Assembly (NCBI GenBank): GCA_014385025.1
Contig: JACRTB010000006.1
Coordinates: 108,333 to 172,332 of the forward strand
Reading direction: 5' to 3'
Source: Yanshouia hominis
GTDB lineage: Bacteria > Bacillota > Clostridia > Oscillospirales > Ruminococcaceae
Length of the DNA: 64,000 nucleotides
The notes under the pieces are model-generated. The model saw only the letters and a list, made by a program, of their open reading frames with translations, was not told where the DNA came from and ran no database searches. The position numbers and the translations under genes were made by a program. Positions 40,657-48,824 of the stretch are shown here, piece by piece (position 1 is the first letter of the stretch; each line of letters begins with the position of its first letter).

Positions 40657-41412
40657 TCATAGCGACAGCCATGTGGTCAAAGCACTGATTTCCTCCCGCA
40701 GCAGTGGGGACTTCCCAGCGGCGGCAAAGGCTTTTTGGACACCGCCATAGCGCCGCTCGGAGCGATCCGCCAGCTGGAGCGCGGCTGCCTCCAGATTGGG
40801 AATCGCCATCACAGCATCTGCCAGCGCCTGGGCGGAGAGTTTATCCCCGATCAGAGAGGCGGCAAAGTAGCGTAAATGGCTGTGAGATAGGACGGACAAA
40901 TCGTTTAGTTTATGCAGCTCATAGAGTTTCAGGGCATAAAGGGAAGGAAGCCCATCCAGAGCCGGTAGTTCCTGCACAGCTGGGAGTGACTGGAGATAGA
41001 GTTTCTGAAGCCGGGTCGCTGGAGTCAGGAAAGGGGTGAGATCTTCCGTTTTCCGCATTTCCTCCAAATGGAGATTGGTAATGCTGGAGAGAAGCGGGGT
41101 GATGTCGCCATTCTTTTCCCCACGCAGGTGGAGAACACGCAGGCCGGGGAGAGAAACATTGTCCCAGGAAACAGGGGCCGACAGCCATAGGGACAGTGTA
41201 TGAAGCTGCTTTAGCTCGGAGAGAACTTCTACACCCTCACATTTTTCCATTAGGGTCAGTTCCTCCAGATTGGGATAATCTCGCAGGAAGGACAGATTCA
41301 CCTTCCGCTCTCCCGTCACAGACAGACACCGTACCGCATCTGGTTTTAGTCCATTCAGATCAATCTTTTCTCCGCCGCGCCAGAAAACAGCGGTGCAGTA
41401 TGCCTGTTCCAT
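40657..41412 (-). CDS. Leucine-rich-repeat protein
   Basis: A 251-residue protein with about seven leucine-rich repeats (LSFLRDYPNLEELTLMEKCE, LSELKQLHTLSLWLS, LPGLRVLHLRGEKNGDIT, LDGLPSLYALKLYEL) and a short helical C-terminus. It is cytosolic. ATG 41412 has GGAGAG upstream; the frame extends earlier but overlaps the previous gene end. LRR proteins of this kind in bacteria bind partner proteins. It is part of the cargo cluster. Confidence 0.7.
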   Translation of the reverse strand: MEQAYCTAVFWRGGEKIDLNGLKPDAVRCLSVTGERKVNLSFLRDYPNLEELTLMEKCEGVEVLSELKQLHTLSLWLSAPVSWDNVSLPGLRVLHLRGEKNGDITPLLSSITNLHLEEMRKTEDLTPFLTPATRLQKLYLQSLPAVQELPALDGLPSLYALKLYELHKLNDLSVLSHSHLRYFAASLIGDKLSAQALADAVMAIPNLEAAALQLADRSERRYGGVQKAFAAAGKSPLLREEISALTTWLSL

Positions 41413-41425
41413 TTTGCTTCTCTCC

Positions 41426-42517
41426 TTATTCCTCAAACTCGCCCTCAATCATTCCATTAAGATATTTTCCGGGATCAGCAATAAATTCCTCCCATTTGGC
41501 TAACGGATGAAACTCCTTATGCTCAATGTCCAGATACCAGAGTTTCTTATCTCTGGGACTCCACAGCAGCAAATAGTCGCTGTAATTGTCCATTTTCGCC
41601 ATAAGGGAGAGCAACTTTTTCCGTTTCCAGGTCATCTCCTGTACATCCATGTAGGGGTACAGTTCCGCCCATTTCACCAGTTCCCGCTCTGGAAATTCCA
41701 GACGCAAGGGGCCGGTCTTTAAGTATTCCACCAGCTTGGCAGGCAGCTTGTAAGGCATGAGTTGACGCGCTTTTTCCTGTTCGTTATGCCATTCCTCCGG
41801 CTCCAGAGCTTTTAAGTAGGCGGCCATTTCCTGATTTTTGTTCTGTACTGCCACGGTGTAGGGCCGGTCACCGTATTTATCCGGGATGGTGATGTCTGCA
41901 CCCTGTTCCACAAGCCAGCGCACCATAGAAAAATCGTTGTGTCGTGCAGCTTCAGTGACAGGAGTCGAAGCGTAGGGAAACACCATATCTGGCTTGTGAT
42001 AGTTGATGTCCGCCCCATTTTGAATCAGATACTCCACCAGCAGCTGATTTCCATGGCTCGCCATACTGCGCAGGGCTTCACCGCCGTATTGTTTCAAATC
42101 CATGCCCATCCTTTTCAAAATGGGGAGTACATTAGGCTCATCCCGATCCACCAAGTGGAGAAACAGCCTGCATATATCCCTTTGCGTTTCGGGGATTCTG
42201 ACTCCCACATCTACCAAAAAGGAAAACAGGGTCAGGTCTTGACTGCGCAGGGAACCACAAAGCAATTCTTCCGGGTTATGGGTCAAATCTGCTCCGCATT
42301 CGATCAGGAGCTGTACCATGTCCATCCGATTTTCCAGTACAGCCAATTCCAGCGGAGAGGCTTCGTCATCCCGCGGCCAATCTCCAATCATTACCTGATA
42401 GCATTGTGGCTCATTGGGAGAATGCCCTGCGTGAAGCAGGGAACGAATCGCCTCTATGTCACCACTTTTGATGGCAGCCATCATGGGAGGTACATTTGAA
42501 TAGCTTACTTCACTCAT
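41426..42517 (-). CDS. Ankyrin-repeat protein with SUKH-like tail
   Basis: A 363-residue protein. About six ankyrin repeats lie in the first 235 residues (PPMMAAIKSGDIEAIRSLLHAGH, SPLELAVLENRMDMVQLLIECGADL, TPVTEAARHNDFSMVRWLVEQGADI). The last 110 residues (YSDYLLLWSPRDKKLWYLDI then KWEEFIADPGKYLNGMI) resemble the end of SMI1/KNR4 (SUKH) domains, a known immunity fold; this is a tentative visual match. It is cytosolic and lies in the cargo cluster. Confidence 0.65.
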   Translation of the reverse strand: MSEVSYSNVPPMMAAIKSGDIEAIRSLLHAGHSPNEPQCYQVMIGDWPRDDEASPLELAVLENRMDMVQLLIECGADLTHNPEELLCGSLRSQDLTLFSFLVDVGVRIPETQRDICRLFLHLVDRDEPNVLPILKRMGMDLKQYGGEALRSMASHGNQLLVEYLIQNGADINYHKPDMVFPYASTPVTEAARHNDFSMVRWLVEQGADITIPDKYGDRPYTVAVQNKNQEMAAYLKALEPEEWHNEQEKARQLMPYKLPAKLVEYLKTGPLRLEFPERELVKWAELYPYMDVQEMTWKRKKLLSLMAKMDNYSDYLLLWSPRDKKLWYLDIEHKEFHPLAKWEEFIADPGKYLNGMIEGEFEE

Positions 42518-42535
42518 CTGAATCCTCCTGTTATC

Positions 42536-43966
42536 CTATTGAAAAATTTTCTGATATTGTTCTCTCAGCTCCTCCGGAGCTGCTTCCACCACTTTCTGAC
42601 CACCCTTGGCGCTGGCTTTGCCCCAGATCACATAGCAGACCGTTTCCCATGCGTATTGCAGCACTTCCTCCGGGCTGGCTTCTGTTTCCTCGGCGGGTTC
42701 CTCGTCCTCGTCATCATCCTCGTCGGAGGAAAAACCGCTTGGAACGATCTCGGACAGGTGGATTTTTGCCTCCAGCAGAGCGCCCAGGCTTTCTGCATTT
42801 GCCATCCACGCGGTATAGTCCTTGGAATACTTCATGTTCTGCATGGACAGCACCCCACGGACAAATACAGGGACGGTATCGGCGGTAAATCCGAACTGTT
42901 TCACATACTCCCGGAGGAATTTTTCCTGTAAGTGGGAGTGCTCATCATCGCAGAGATCGAGATAATCCCATACCAGCTGCCGCCACTCTTGCCCCAGCAT
43001 TCCAAGGGCGAACACGGCAAAACTTCCGGGGAGCGCGCACTGCTCATCGCTGAGATTGGTGTACTGCTCATATTGCCGCATGGCAAGCCGGGCGTACCGT
43101 TCCATCAGGGGGTGGAGGCCGGGGTACTGCACGGCACAGGCAAAGAGCTGGTTTACTCCCTTTTTGGGCAGACCTGTGATGGGAAGATACCTCTTTTCCG
43201 GTCCTTTGAACTCCACCGCATAGCTGCGGGGAAAATCCTCCTGCTCCAGAATCTCACACAGGTAGTCCAGCACTTCGTGGCAGCATTCCTCTGTGTTGTC
43301 CCTGGCAGTAATACGGATCACAGCAAAGGCATCGTTGGCCGATGCGGTGAAGTGATCTGTTTTCCGCTTTTGCAGGTTGAGGGGCAACCTGCCGGTTCCA
43401 TGGTCCCGGAGCTTTTTCACCATATCCGGACGGACTTTCTCCACCAATCCAAAGAGGTAATTGGTGTCCAGATACTCAAAGTCCAAACCATACACTTTAT
43501 AGCTCACCGCCACATAGCAGGCGAAACGCAGTAGCGGCTCCGGGACCTCCTCTGCACGGATACCTGGTTTCAGGGAATACTCCCGATCCCAGAAGCGATC
43601 ATCTTCATCGCCTGTTGCAACAAAATACTTCTCTTGCAGCTCCCGTTTGAGCATATCAAGTAGATGGTGGTCAATTTCACCCCACCGGCTCTGGCGGCGC
43701 AGGTTTTCGCTGAAGGCGATGGCCTTTTCCGCATCCAGGGTTTCGGCCTGCTGCGCTTCGGTCCACGCCCTAAGCAGTTGCCACACCTCAAAGGGCGCAC
43801 CTTGACTGCTGACCACTACCGGCGGCCAGCGGGAATCAAGCCGCGTGATTTTCCCGTCAATGGCATCCTGGATACACTGGTCAAAGAGCGGTTGCAGTTC
43901 TTCCTGTACATCGGGCTTCATCCAGTAACAGCGCCCGTCCGCACTATTTCGTTTTGGTAAATTCAT
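42536..43966 (-). CDS. Hypothetical cargo-cluster protein
   Basis: A 476-residue cytosolic protein with a helical body and a very acidic linker (SSDEDDDEDEEPAEETEAS) near the C-terminus. Features include LPGSFAVFALGMLGQEWRQL and AFAVIRITARDNTEECC. The ATG at 43966 lies in ATATGA and overlaps the stop of the small upstream frame, with AGAGGTGG as ribosome site. No family is recognised with confidence. It is the first large gene of the leftward cluster. Confidence 0.6.
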   Translation of the reverse strand: MNLPKRNSADGRCYWMKPDVQEELQPLFDQCIQDAIDGKITRLDSRWPPVVVSSQGAPFEVWQLLRAWTEAQQAETLDAEKAIAFSENLRRQSRWGEIDHHLLDMLKRELQEKYFVATGDEDDRFWDREYSLKPGIRAEEVPEPLLRFACYVAVSYKVYGLDFEYLDTNYLFGLVEKVRPDMVKKLRDHGTGRLPLNLQKRKTDHFTASANDAFAVIRITARDNTEECCHEVLDYLCEILEQEDFPRSYAVEFKGPEKRYLPITGLPKKGVNQLFACAVQYPGLHPLMERYARLAMRQYEQYTNLSDEQCALPGSFAVFALGMLGQEWRQLVWDYLDLCDDEHSHLQEKFLREYVKQFGFTADTVPVFVRGVLSMQNMKYSKDYTAWMANAESLGALLEAKIHLSEIVPSGFSSDEDDDEDEEPAEETEASPEEVLQYAWETVCYVIWGKASAKGGQKVVEAAPEELREQYQKIFQ

Positions 43967-44154
43967 ATCAGGCCACCTCTTTCCGAACAATAAAAAATGC
44001 CCCACGCCGCACTGTCATAAAGACAGGCTGACGCAGGACATGAAGAAGCCGCGTTGAAGGAGCCGCATCCACCAGCAGATGTAGTTTCTTCAACAACCAA
44101 AATATTTTTTTCGTATCTTAAAGCAGCAAATTGCTGTTCAATATATTTGTTCAT
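43963..44154 (-). CDS. Possible 63-residue Cys/Ser-rich leader peptide
   Basis: This frame starts MNKYIEQQFAALRYEKNILV and ends with a Cys/Ser/Ala/Gly-rich half (TTSAGGCGSFNAASSCPASA, then CLYDSAAWGIFYC). It lies directly after the strong extended -10 promoter, and its stop overlaps the start of the next gene (ATGA), so coupling is possible. The ribosome site is weak. It could be a peptide substrate, a leader for coupling, or chance. Four Cys in the C-terminal half recall modified-peptide precursors, but no maturation enzyme is nearby. Confidence 0.4.
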   Translation of the reverse strand: MNKYIEQQFAALRYEKNILVVEETTSAGGCGSFNAASSCPASACLYDSAAWGIFYCSERGGLI

Positions 44155-44191
44155 AGCGGCACCATTTGTTCTGAGCATAGTTTTATGTTTT

Positions 44192-44220
44192 ATTATATCA
44201 CAGCACCCCTTCAATGAAAA
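44192..44220 (-). promoter_or_regulatory. Promoter of the cargo cluster
   Basis: On the minus strand a perfect TATAAT (44192-44197) is preceded by TG one base upstream (extended -10), and TTTTCA (44215-44220) lies 17 bases further. It is the only convincing promoter found upstream of the gene train that runs left to 26.3 kb. Confidence 0.7.
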
Positions 44221-44261
44221 TATTTTGTTGGAAATGCTAATGAAAAATTTTTGTGAATTTG

Positions 44262-44804
44262 TTAAGGCGCAGGGGCTGTTATCTCCATAGTGTCTGGATG
44301 GATCAGAGTGATTACTTTTCCCTGATGCAAGGCATAGTTGACTGTCTGTGCTGTACCTGAGCGCAGCTTTTTCTGATTATCAAACACACCGATGATGTAC
44401 TCTGCATGATCGACCATATAGTAATTCCTTTTTTTATAACTGGAAACATCCGCAGAATGTGAAATAACAATAGAATCGTTTGCGTTTTGGATCAGCTTTT
44501 TCAATCTATGTTTACTCTGATCCGGCCATTTAGAGTCATAGCCGATGAAGGGAACTACAACGATAATTTTAATATCCTCGTATCCCGTTTGTGCTCTCAA
44601 TGTCAGCAGCTGTTCTCCAGCCCACATATCCACACCAAGAGCACCGCCGACAAAAAAAGTACAGACAAATTTCTCGTCATGGAGTATCCGAAACTGCTCC
44701 AGGAGACATTCTTTTAGTTTTTGGCATAGGGGATCTTCCTCATTATATCCAAAGCAAAATCTTGTTGGTCGGTGGCCGGTAATGGCGCAGGCATACTGAT
44801 TCAT
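44262..44804 (-). CDS. SLOG-family (DUF1273/YpsA-like) protein
   Basis: A 180-residue Rossmann-like SLOG protein. ACAITGHRPTRFCFGY is the N-terminal signature and FVGGALGVDMWAGEQLL the glycine-rich nucleotide pocket, followed by IKIIVVVPFIGYDSKWP. SLOG proteins bind nucleotide-derived ligands; DUF1273 members are common in mobile elements and phages. ATG 44804 with AAGGGTG is preferred. It is divergent from an XRE regulator gene, separated by a possible shared operator. Confidence 0.85.
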   Translation of the reverse strand: MNQYACAITGHRPTRFCFGYNEEDPLCQKLKECLLEQFRILHDEKFVCTFFVGGALGVDMWAGEQLLTLRAQTGYEDIKIIVVVPFIGYDSKWPDQSKHRLKKLIQNANDSIVISHSADVSSYKKRNYYMVDHAEYIIGVFDNQKKLRSGTAQTVNYALHQGKVITLIHPDTMEITAPAP

Positions 44805-44832
44805 ATAAATCACCCTTGATAACTGCCGTGAT

Positions 44833-44872
44833 TACGCATATAAAGCAAAAATAACGCAAATAATAATGCGTA
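44833..44872. promoter_or_regulatory. Inverted repeat between divergent slog and HTH genes
   Basis: TACGCAT (44833-44839) and ATGCGTA (44866-44872) face each other across 26 bases; each is followed by TATAAAG-like bases. The position between the divergent genes suits an operator of the XRE protein. Confidence 0.45.
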
Positions 44873-44961
44873 TAAAGGTTATATTACAAAATTATAACAC
44901 AATACATACGAAGTATCAAGAATTGCTTTCTGCTATGCTAAAAGAGCAGAGAGGTGAGCGT

Positions 44962-45276
44962 ATGGACGAAGAATTTATCCGCAATCGAATCACAGAATTA
45001 CGATTGAAAAAAGGCGTTTCAGAATATCAGATGAGCATGGAGTTAGGGCAGAACAGAAGCTATATTCAGGCGATTTCTTCCGGGCGTTCTATGCCGTCTA
45101 TGAAGCAGTTTCTCAACATCTGTGAGTATTTTGAAATCACGCCGCTTCAATTTTTTGATGCACAGGAGAATAACCCTCAGCTTATCAAGAAGGCTTTGGA
45201 CGGAATGAGAAAGATGTCAGATGACGATCTGATTATGCTGATTGGTTTTATAAGTCGCTTAAACACAGAAAGCTAA
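44962..45276 (+). CDS. XRE-family HTH regulator
   Basis: A 104-residue protein with a standard XRE HTH (ITELRLKKGVSEYQMSMELGQNRSYIQAISSGRSMPSM at about 9-47) and a short C-terminal helix pair. ATG 44962 has GAGAGGTGAG upstream. It is one of only two rightward ICE genes I can support, set between the cargo cluster and the relaxase. Proteins of this type are common beside CTn relaxase genes. Probable self-operator at 44833-44872. Confidence 0.85.
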   Translation: MDEEFIRNRITELRLKKGVSEYQMSMELGQNRSYIQAISSGRSMPSMKQFLNICEYFEITPLQFFDAQENNPQLIKKALDGMRKMSDDDLIMLIGFISRLNTES

Positions 45277-45314
45277 CGATAGGAGGCAGTAAGCGTCCCG
45301 TCGTTAGTTTTTTT
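45273..45314 (+). terminator. Terminator of the XRE gene
   Basis: CTAACGA and TCGTTAG pair across 21 bases and are followed by seven T. The stem begins within the stop region of the gene. Confidence 0.75.
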
Positions 45315-45345
45315 ATTTTATGCGTAGCATATTGTGGCAAGCAAT

Positions 45346-45448
45346 GCTTGTGGCTATCCATTTCGCCACAAGCTGCTTGTTGAGGGCAGCGCCCCCAAGC
45401 CCCTTTGAACACAGAATTTCATTCTGTGGCTGCGCGTTCTGCGAACGC
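45346..45448. other. Cluster of inverted repeats, candidate oriT region
   Basis: Three perfect inverted repeats follow one another: GCTTGTGGC/GCCACAAGC (45346-45373), CACAGAAT/ATTCTGTG (45410-45428) and GCGTTC/GAACGC (45434-45448). They lie just behind the relaxase gene. Such clusters mark transfer origins, but terminators for the relaxase operon are an alternative. I cannot locate a nick site. Confidence 0.45.
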
Positions 45449-45465
45449 TTTTGACCAGGACCAGC

Positions 45466-46878
45466 TTACCGCTGGCCGTGGTCTTTTTCTTTTTCAACAT
45501 CCTGTTCTACCTCCATTTTCAGCACTCGGTCTACATTAGCCTTTGCCGTTAAAAGCTCCCGCATTTCTTCACGGGAACGCCGGTACTCGGCATAGGTCTT
45601 TTTCTTTTCTTCCAGCAATTTCGCGTACTCCGTCTGCAACTCTTTGACCTTGGGCAGCTTCTTGACGCCCATCTCATCAAAGGCATTCTTAGCAGCCTGG
45701 TGGAGCAGAATTTCTTCCTCATGTTCCTCCCGGAATTTCTTAGAGTAGCCGGCCTTGCGGTAGTCCACATAGACCTCACGGGTCTTGGCATAATTTACGA
45801 TGTGAGTACGCAAAACAGCGATCTCTGCCATACGCTTTTCAGCCTCCTTAATTTGCGCCGAAAGCTCATTGTGATGTGCCGTGGCGGCCGCAGCCTTTTC
45901 TTCCAAAACCGCATACTCCAGCAGGTTATGCTCTGATAGGTAGTTCATGGTCTGCGCCATTTGCTTCAGATTGAAAACTTTAGCCCATCGCGCATAGCCA
46001 GCACCTTTTCCTGCCTGCAATTTTGCCTGAATGTCCACCAGCAGATTGACCTTCTGCGTCTCTGCCTGTGTAACTATTTTCTTTCGTGGGGTATGCGTTT
46101 TCTTCCCGGAGAGAACCGCCTGCAAATCATCTAATCCATATCCTTCGCCCAGGCTGTCCATTCGGGCGGCTTTCTCCCAGCCGGGGAGTTTCAAACGATA
46201 CGATTTTCCGCGCTTTGATACTTCACAGCCGGACTCTTGCAGCAGCTTCAGCAGTTCCTCAAAATTAGCAGGACTTTGTGATAATGCGTTGTCAATCGCT
46301 ACACGCAGCAGCTCTCGGTGAGAGGGCTTTGCCTGATCGCCCAGCCACTTGTTATAGCTCTTTCCGTGAGGTTTCGGATTCTCCACAATGGACAGTCCGT
46401 TTTCGACGCAGATGGTGTCACTTAACTGTCGGACTGCCTTGGTGCTGCCCCAAAAGTTTCGGAATTTCCGGTCATATTCTAAGCTGACCGATGACCAGAT
46501 AATGTGATTGTGAATGTGCGACTTGTCTATGTGGGTGCAGACCACAAAGGCATGATTGCCCTTGGTGAATCGCTTGGCAAATTCCACACCCAGCCGGTTC
46601 GCTTCTTCCGGAGTGATCTCACCGGGGCGGAACGACTGGCGCACATGATAGGCAATCACATCATCCGCACCTCGCACTCGTCCGGTAGCGGCAATGTACT
46701 GCCGCTTTGCCAGAAGGAACTCCGCATCCACAGTCCGGCTGTCACACGCATAGCCGGTAATGAGTCTGCCGTCATCTGTTTTCTTTGGGTTGGCCACATA
46801 GTCGATGATGTCACTGATCGCCCGACTTTCTGTGCGGCCCTTGCCGACATGAAGCGGCATGATTCTTGTGGTTGCCAT
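45466..46878 (-). CDS. ICE relaxase (MobP/Rlx type)
   Basis: A 470-residue relaxase/mobilization nuclease. The conserved N-terminal motif RIMPLHVGKGRTESRAISDIIDYVANPKKT is followed by the metal-binding HIDKSHIHNHII (three-His motif) near residue 136. The catalytic Tyr is probably in an N-terminal motif such as IIDYV. The C-terminal 200 residues are coiled-coil. It nicks the ICE at oriT and pilots the strand. MobC, its usual neighbour, lies 2.4 kb upstream because an AbiE cassette and a CD1845-like gene stand between them. Confidence 0.92.
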   Translation of the reverse strand: MATTRIMPLHVGKGRTESRAISDIIDYVANPKKTDDGRLITGYACDSRTVDAEFLLAKRQYIAATGRVRGADDVIAYHVRQSFRPGEITPEEANRLGVEFAKRFTKGNHAFVVCTHIDKSHIHNHIIWSSVSLEYDRKFRNFWGSTKAVRQLSDTICVENGLSIVENPKPHGKSYNKWLGDQAKPSHRELLRVAIDNALSQSPANFEELLKLLQESGCEVSKRGKSYRLKLPGWEKAARMDSLGEGYGLDDLQAVLSGKKTHTPRKKIVTQAETQKVNLLVDIQAKLQAGKGAGYARWAKVFNLKQMAQTMNYLSEHNLLEYAVLEEKAAAATAHHNELSAQIKEAEKRMAEIAVLRTHIVNYAKTREVYVDYRKAGYSKKFREEHEEEILLHQAAKNAFDEMGVKKLPKVKELQTEYAKLLEEKKKTYAEYRRSREEMRELLTAKANVDRVLKMEVEQDVEKEKDHGQR

Positions 46879-46932
46879 AGGTCAGATCTCCTTCCCGAAA
46901 AGAAAACGGCCTGCCATAGCAGACCGCTTTCA

Positions 46933-47259
46933 CTATTCTATAAAACTTTCTTCATCGAAAAAATTGAACTCATCATCTTCTAAGTGTCTTGGTGGAAATC
47001 TCATTTCATATTGCTCTTGCGCCAATGCACGGACATCAGGCCGCCTATCCTTTAGTCGATTTTTCAGCCAGGACAACTGCTCTTTCGATAGCCTCCATGG
47101 AAGATTCAAAAGACGATTCAGTGTCATCAGTTCAGCCTGCTTTTCTGCTGGTAGCGAAGCACAGGATTTACAAATGTGGGATGCATGACCTTTGCCTGAA
47201 AATTTTTCGTTGGCTTTGTATTCACCACAAACTTTACAATAGTGTCCATGCTTTTTCAT
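46933..47259 (-). CDS. Zinc-ribbon protein attached to the AbiE operon
   Basis: A 108-residue protein with MKKHGHYCKVCGEYKANEKF then CKSC, a four-Cys zinc ribbon at about 8-34, and a helical charged remainder ending in DEFNFFDEESFIE. Its ATG overlaps the stop of the AbiEii gene, so it is the third gene of that operon. Standard AbiE systems have two genes. It may bind nucleic acid or modulate the toxin; this is inference. Confidence 0.65.
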   Translation of the reverse strand: MKKHGHYCKVCGEYKANEKFSGKGHASHICKSCASLPAEKQAELMTLNRLLNLPWRLSKEQLSWLKNRLKDRRPDVRALAQEQYEMRFPPRHLEDDEFNFFDEESFIE

Positions 47260-48110
47260 AAGCTGATGCCCTTCTCGCAAAGAACATATAACCTGCGAAT
47301 TACTTTCATAATCACATCCCATTCCAAATCAGAAGCATAAGAAAACTTTTTACGGTATGCCTCCCAAAGTTTTTGCATAACCGAATCATTTTCCACTTCG
47401 TCAAAAACTTCTTCAGCCTGGTTAAGATACTTCTCCGATCCCCGTTTATGAGCAGTTGCCAGAAGCGCATCATGTAAAATTTTCGGGTTCAGCGTGGTTC
47501 CATGCAGCTGTTCTAAAATGTAAATATCGTAGAAATCTCTCATGCGGGTATTGGTTGTGGTTCTGGTAATAATGGTTTCCAGTTTTTCTGCCAGCACAGT
47601 TTCTAAATTATAAGCCCAAATATCAATGGAGCGATCTTCCAGCATAAGTTTGAATGAATACCGAACCTCTCTTGGAGTGATTGCATCTCCCGTAGAAATA
47701 TCAATTTTCAAAGGGGTCACTACACCATCGAATGTTGTACTCATGCTGACACGAATCCCCGGATACTCTGCTTCATCCATAATCTCCGAAATACTTTTCA
47801 GCTGAAATTTAACACCATCATCAATCGGAACAGTTACGATTGATGAAATTAGATTCTCAATATCCTCCACATTAACATTAGCTCCTTTTATGGTTGCATC
47901 CAAATCCATCGTAGAGCGGGCATCCAATCCAACCATAGCCGCTACCAACATACCACCCTTTAAGATAAACTTATCACGATACTCAGAAAGAGAAATACGC
48001 TCCAAAAAACGCTCCATCATGTAGTTCCTCATTAAAATCTGAGCATCTGCGGATTTTTCTCTGGAAAGGTTTCGTATTAAATCTTTAAGCTGCCTTGCTG
48101 TTTTTATCAT
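47256..48110 (-). CDS. abiEii: AbiEii-type nucleotidyltransferase toxin
   Basis: A 284-residue nucleotidyltransferase of the AbiEii/AbiGii family, the toxin of type IV abortive-infection systems. FILKGGMLVAAMVG and STMDLDATIKG carry the catalytic residues, followed by KIDISTGD and an AYNLETVLAEKLETII helix and RDFYDIY. Such toxins transfer nucleotides to tRNA or other targets and cause growth arrest. It overlaps the AbiEi gene by four bases and is followed by a zinc-ribbon gene. Confidence 0.92.
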   Translation of the reverse strand: MIKTARQLKDLIRNLSREKSADAQILMRNYMMERFLERISLSEYRDKFILKGGMLVAAMVGLDARSTMDLDATIKGANVNVEDIENLISSIVTVPIDDGVKFQLKSISEIMDEAEYPGIRVSMSTTFDGVVTPLKIDISTGDAITPREVRYSFKLMLEDRSIDIWAYNLETVLAEKLETIITRTTTNTRMRDFYDIYILEQLHGTTLNPKILHDALLATAHKRGSEKYLNQAEEVFDEVENDSVMQKLWEAYRKKFSYASDLEWDVIMKVIRRLYVLCEKGISL

Positions 48111-48703
48111 AAAAGTACCTCCAAATACTGTCGTAAAATTTTTTCCACCTTGAACATCCCGGCATATTGCATTAAAGCTCGCAGGTTCTTATCTTTTCTA
48201 CGGGCATACGCTTTCAGTGCTCCCTGAAAGGTCTGAATTTCAATTCTGCTACGGCTTCTGAGCAAATCACAGATCGTTCGCTCCATATCATAAACCGGCA
48301 CAGTATGCCCGAACGGAGTTTTCGCTGTTGTAAGTCCTACATCATGTAAGTCTGCTTTAATCGTAAAAACTTGAATGCCTTCTGCTTTCATTTTGCTTGG
48401 ATTGCATCCAGTTTTGACCGTAACTGTATATTCTATTGGTTCACGGTCTGTCAGATCGTGAAAAAATAAAGCTGTTTCATGTGAAAATACTGCTTGTTCA
48501 AATCGCAAATGAAGCAGATACATGGCATCCACCCAGGAATCTTTGGACAGATAAATCCCATGTGCAACTCTATCCAAATCTCGTGAACGCACATAATCAT
48601 AAAATACCGGCTTTGAAATTCCAGAGGATACGACCTGTGATGTTCGCAGCATTCCTTCTTGTGCTGTTAGCATCTGATCCAGCTGTTCAAATTGTCCCAT
48701 CAT
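48107..48703 (-). CDS. abiEi: AbiEi-type antitoxin
   Basis: A 198-residue antitoxin. The N-terminal winged HTH reads EGMLRTSQVVSSGISKPVFYDYVRSRDLDRVAHGIYL. The C-terminal domain has a typical YDMERTICDLLRSRSRIEIQTFQGALKAYARRKDKNL. It represses its own operon by binding inverted repeats; a perfect inverted repeat lies at 48720-48741. The AbiE pair gives phage resistance and also stabilises mobile elements. Confidence 0.92.
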   Translation of the reverse strand: MMGQFEQLDQMLTAQEGMLRTSQVVSSGISKPVFYDYVRSRDLDRVAHGIYLSKDSWVDAMYLLHLRFEQAVFSHETALFFHDLTDREPIEYTVTVKTGCNPSKMKAEGIQVFTIKADLHDVGLTTAKTPFGHTVPVYDMERTICDLLRSRSRIEIQTFQGALKAYARRKDKNLRALMQYAGMFKVEKILRQYLEVLL

Positions 48704-48719
48704 GTCACTTCCTTTCGTA

Positions 48720-48741
48720 CTAATATTATATTCAATATTAG
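48720..48741. promoter_or_regulatory. AbiEi operator
   Basis: CTAATATT and AATATTAG are perfect inverted arms with a 6-base centre, 17 bases upstream of the abiEi start. The A+T-rich dyad overlaps the likely -10 region. Confidence 0.7.
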
Positions 48742-48824
48742 TTCAAAAGTAAAGTCGTGGATATATAGTTTCTCTTTCCAAATTTAACAGACGGTGTTTG
48801 GCATTTTGTGGCTTTGCGTATTTT

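Noticed and set aside
44262..44804. The SLOG gene as first gene of the cargo operon
   Set aside because: A clear promoter lies between it and the cargo genes, and its own promoter region is shared with the divergent HTH gene; readthrough cannot be excluded but is not needed.
47256..48703. AbiE genes as part of the cargo immunity cluster
   Set aside because: They are separated by the relaxase and its own control region and have their own operator, so they form an independent cassette.
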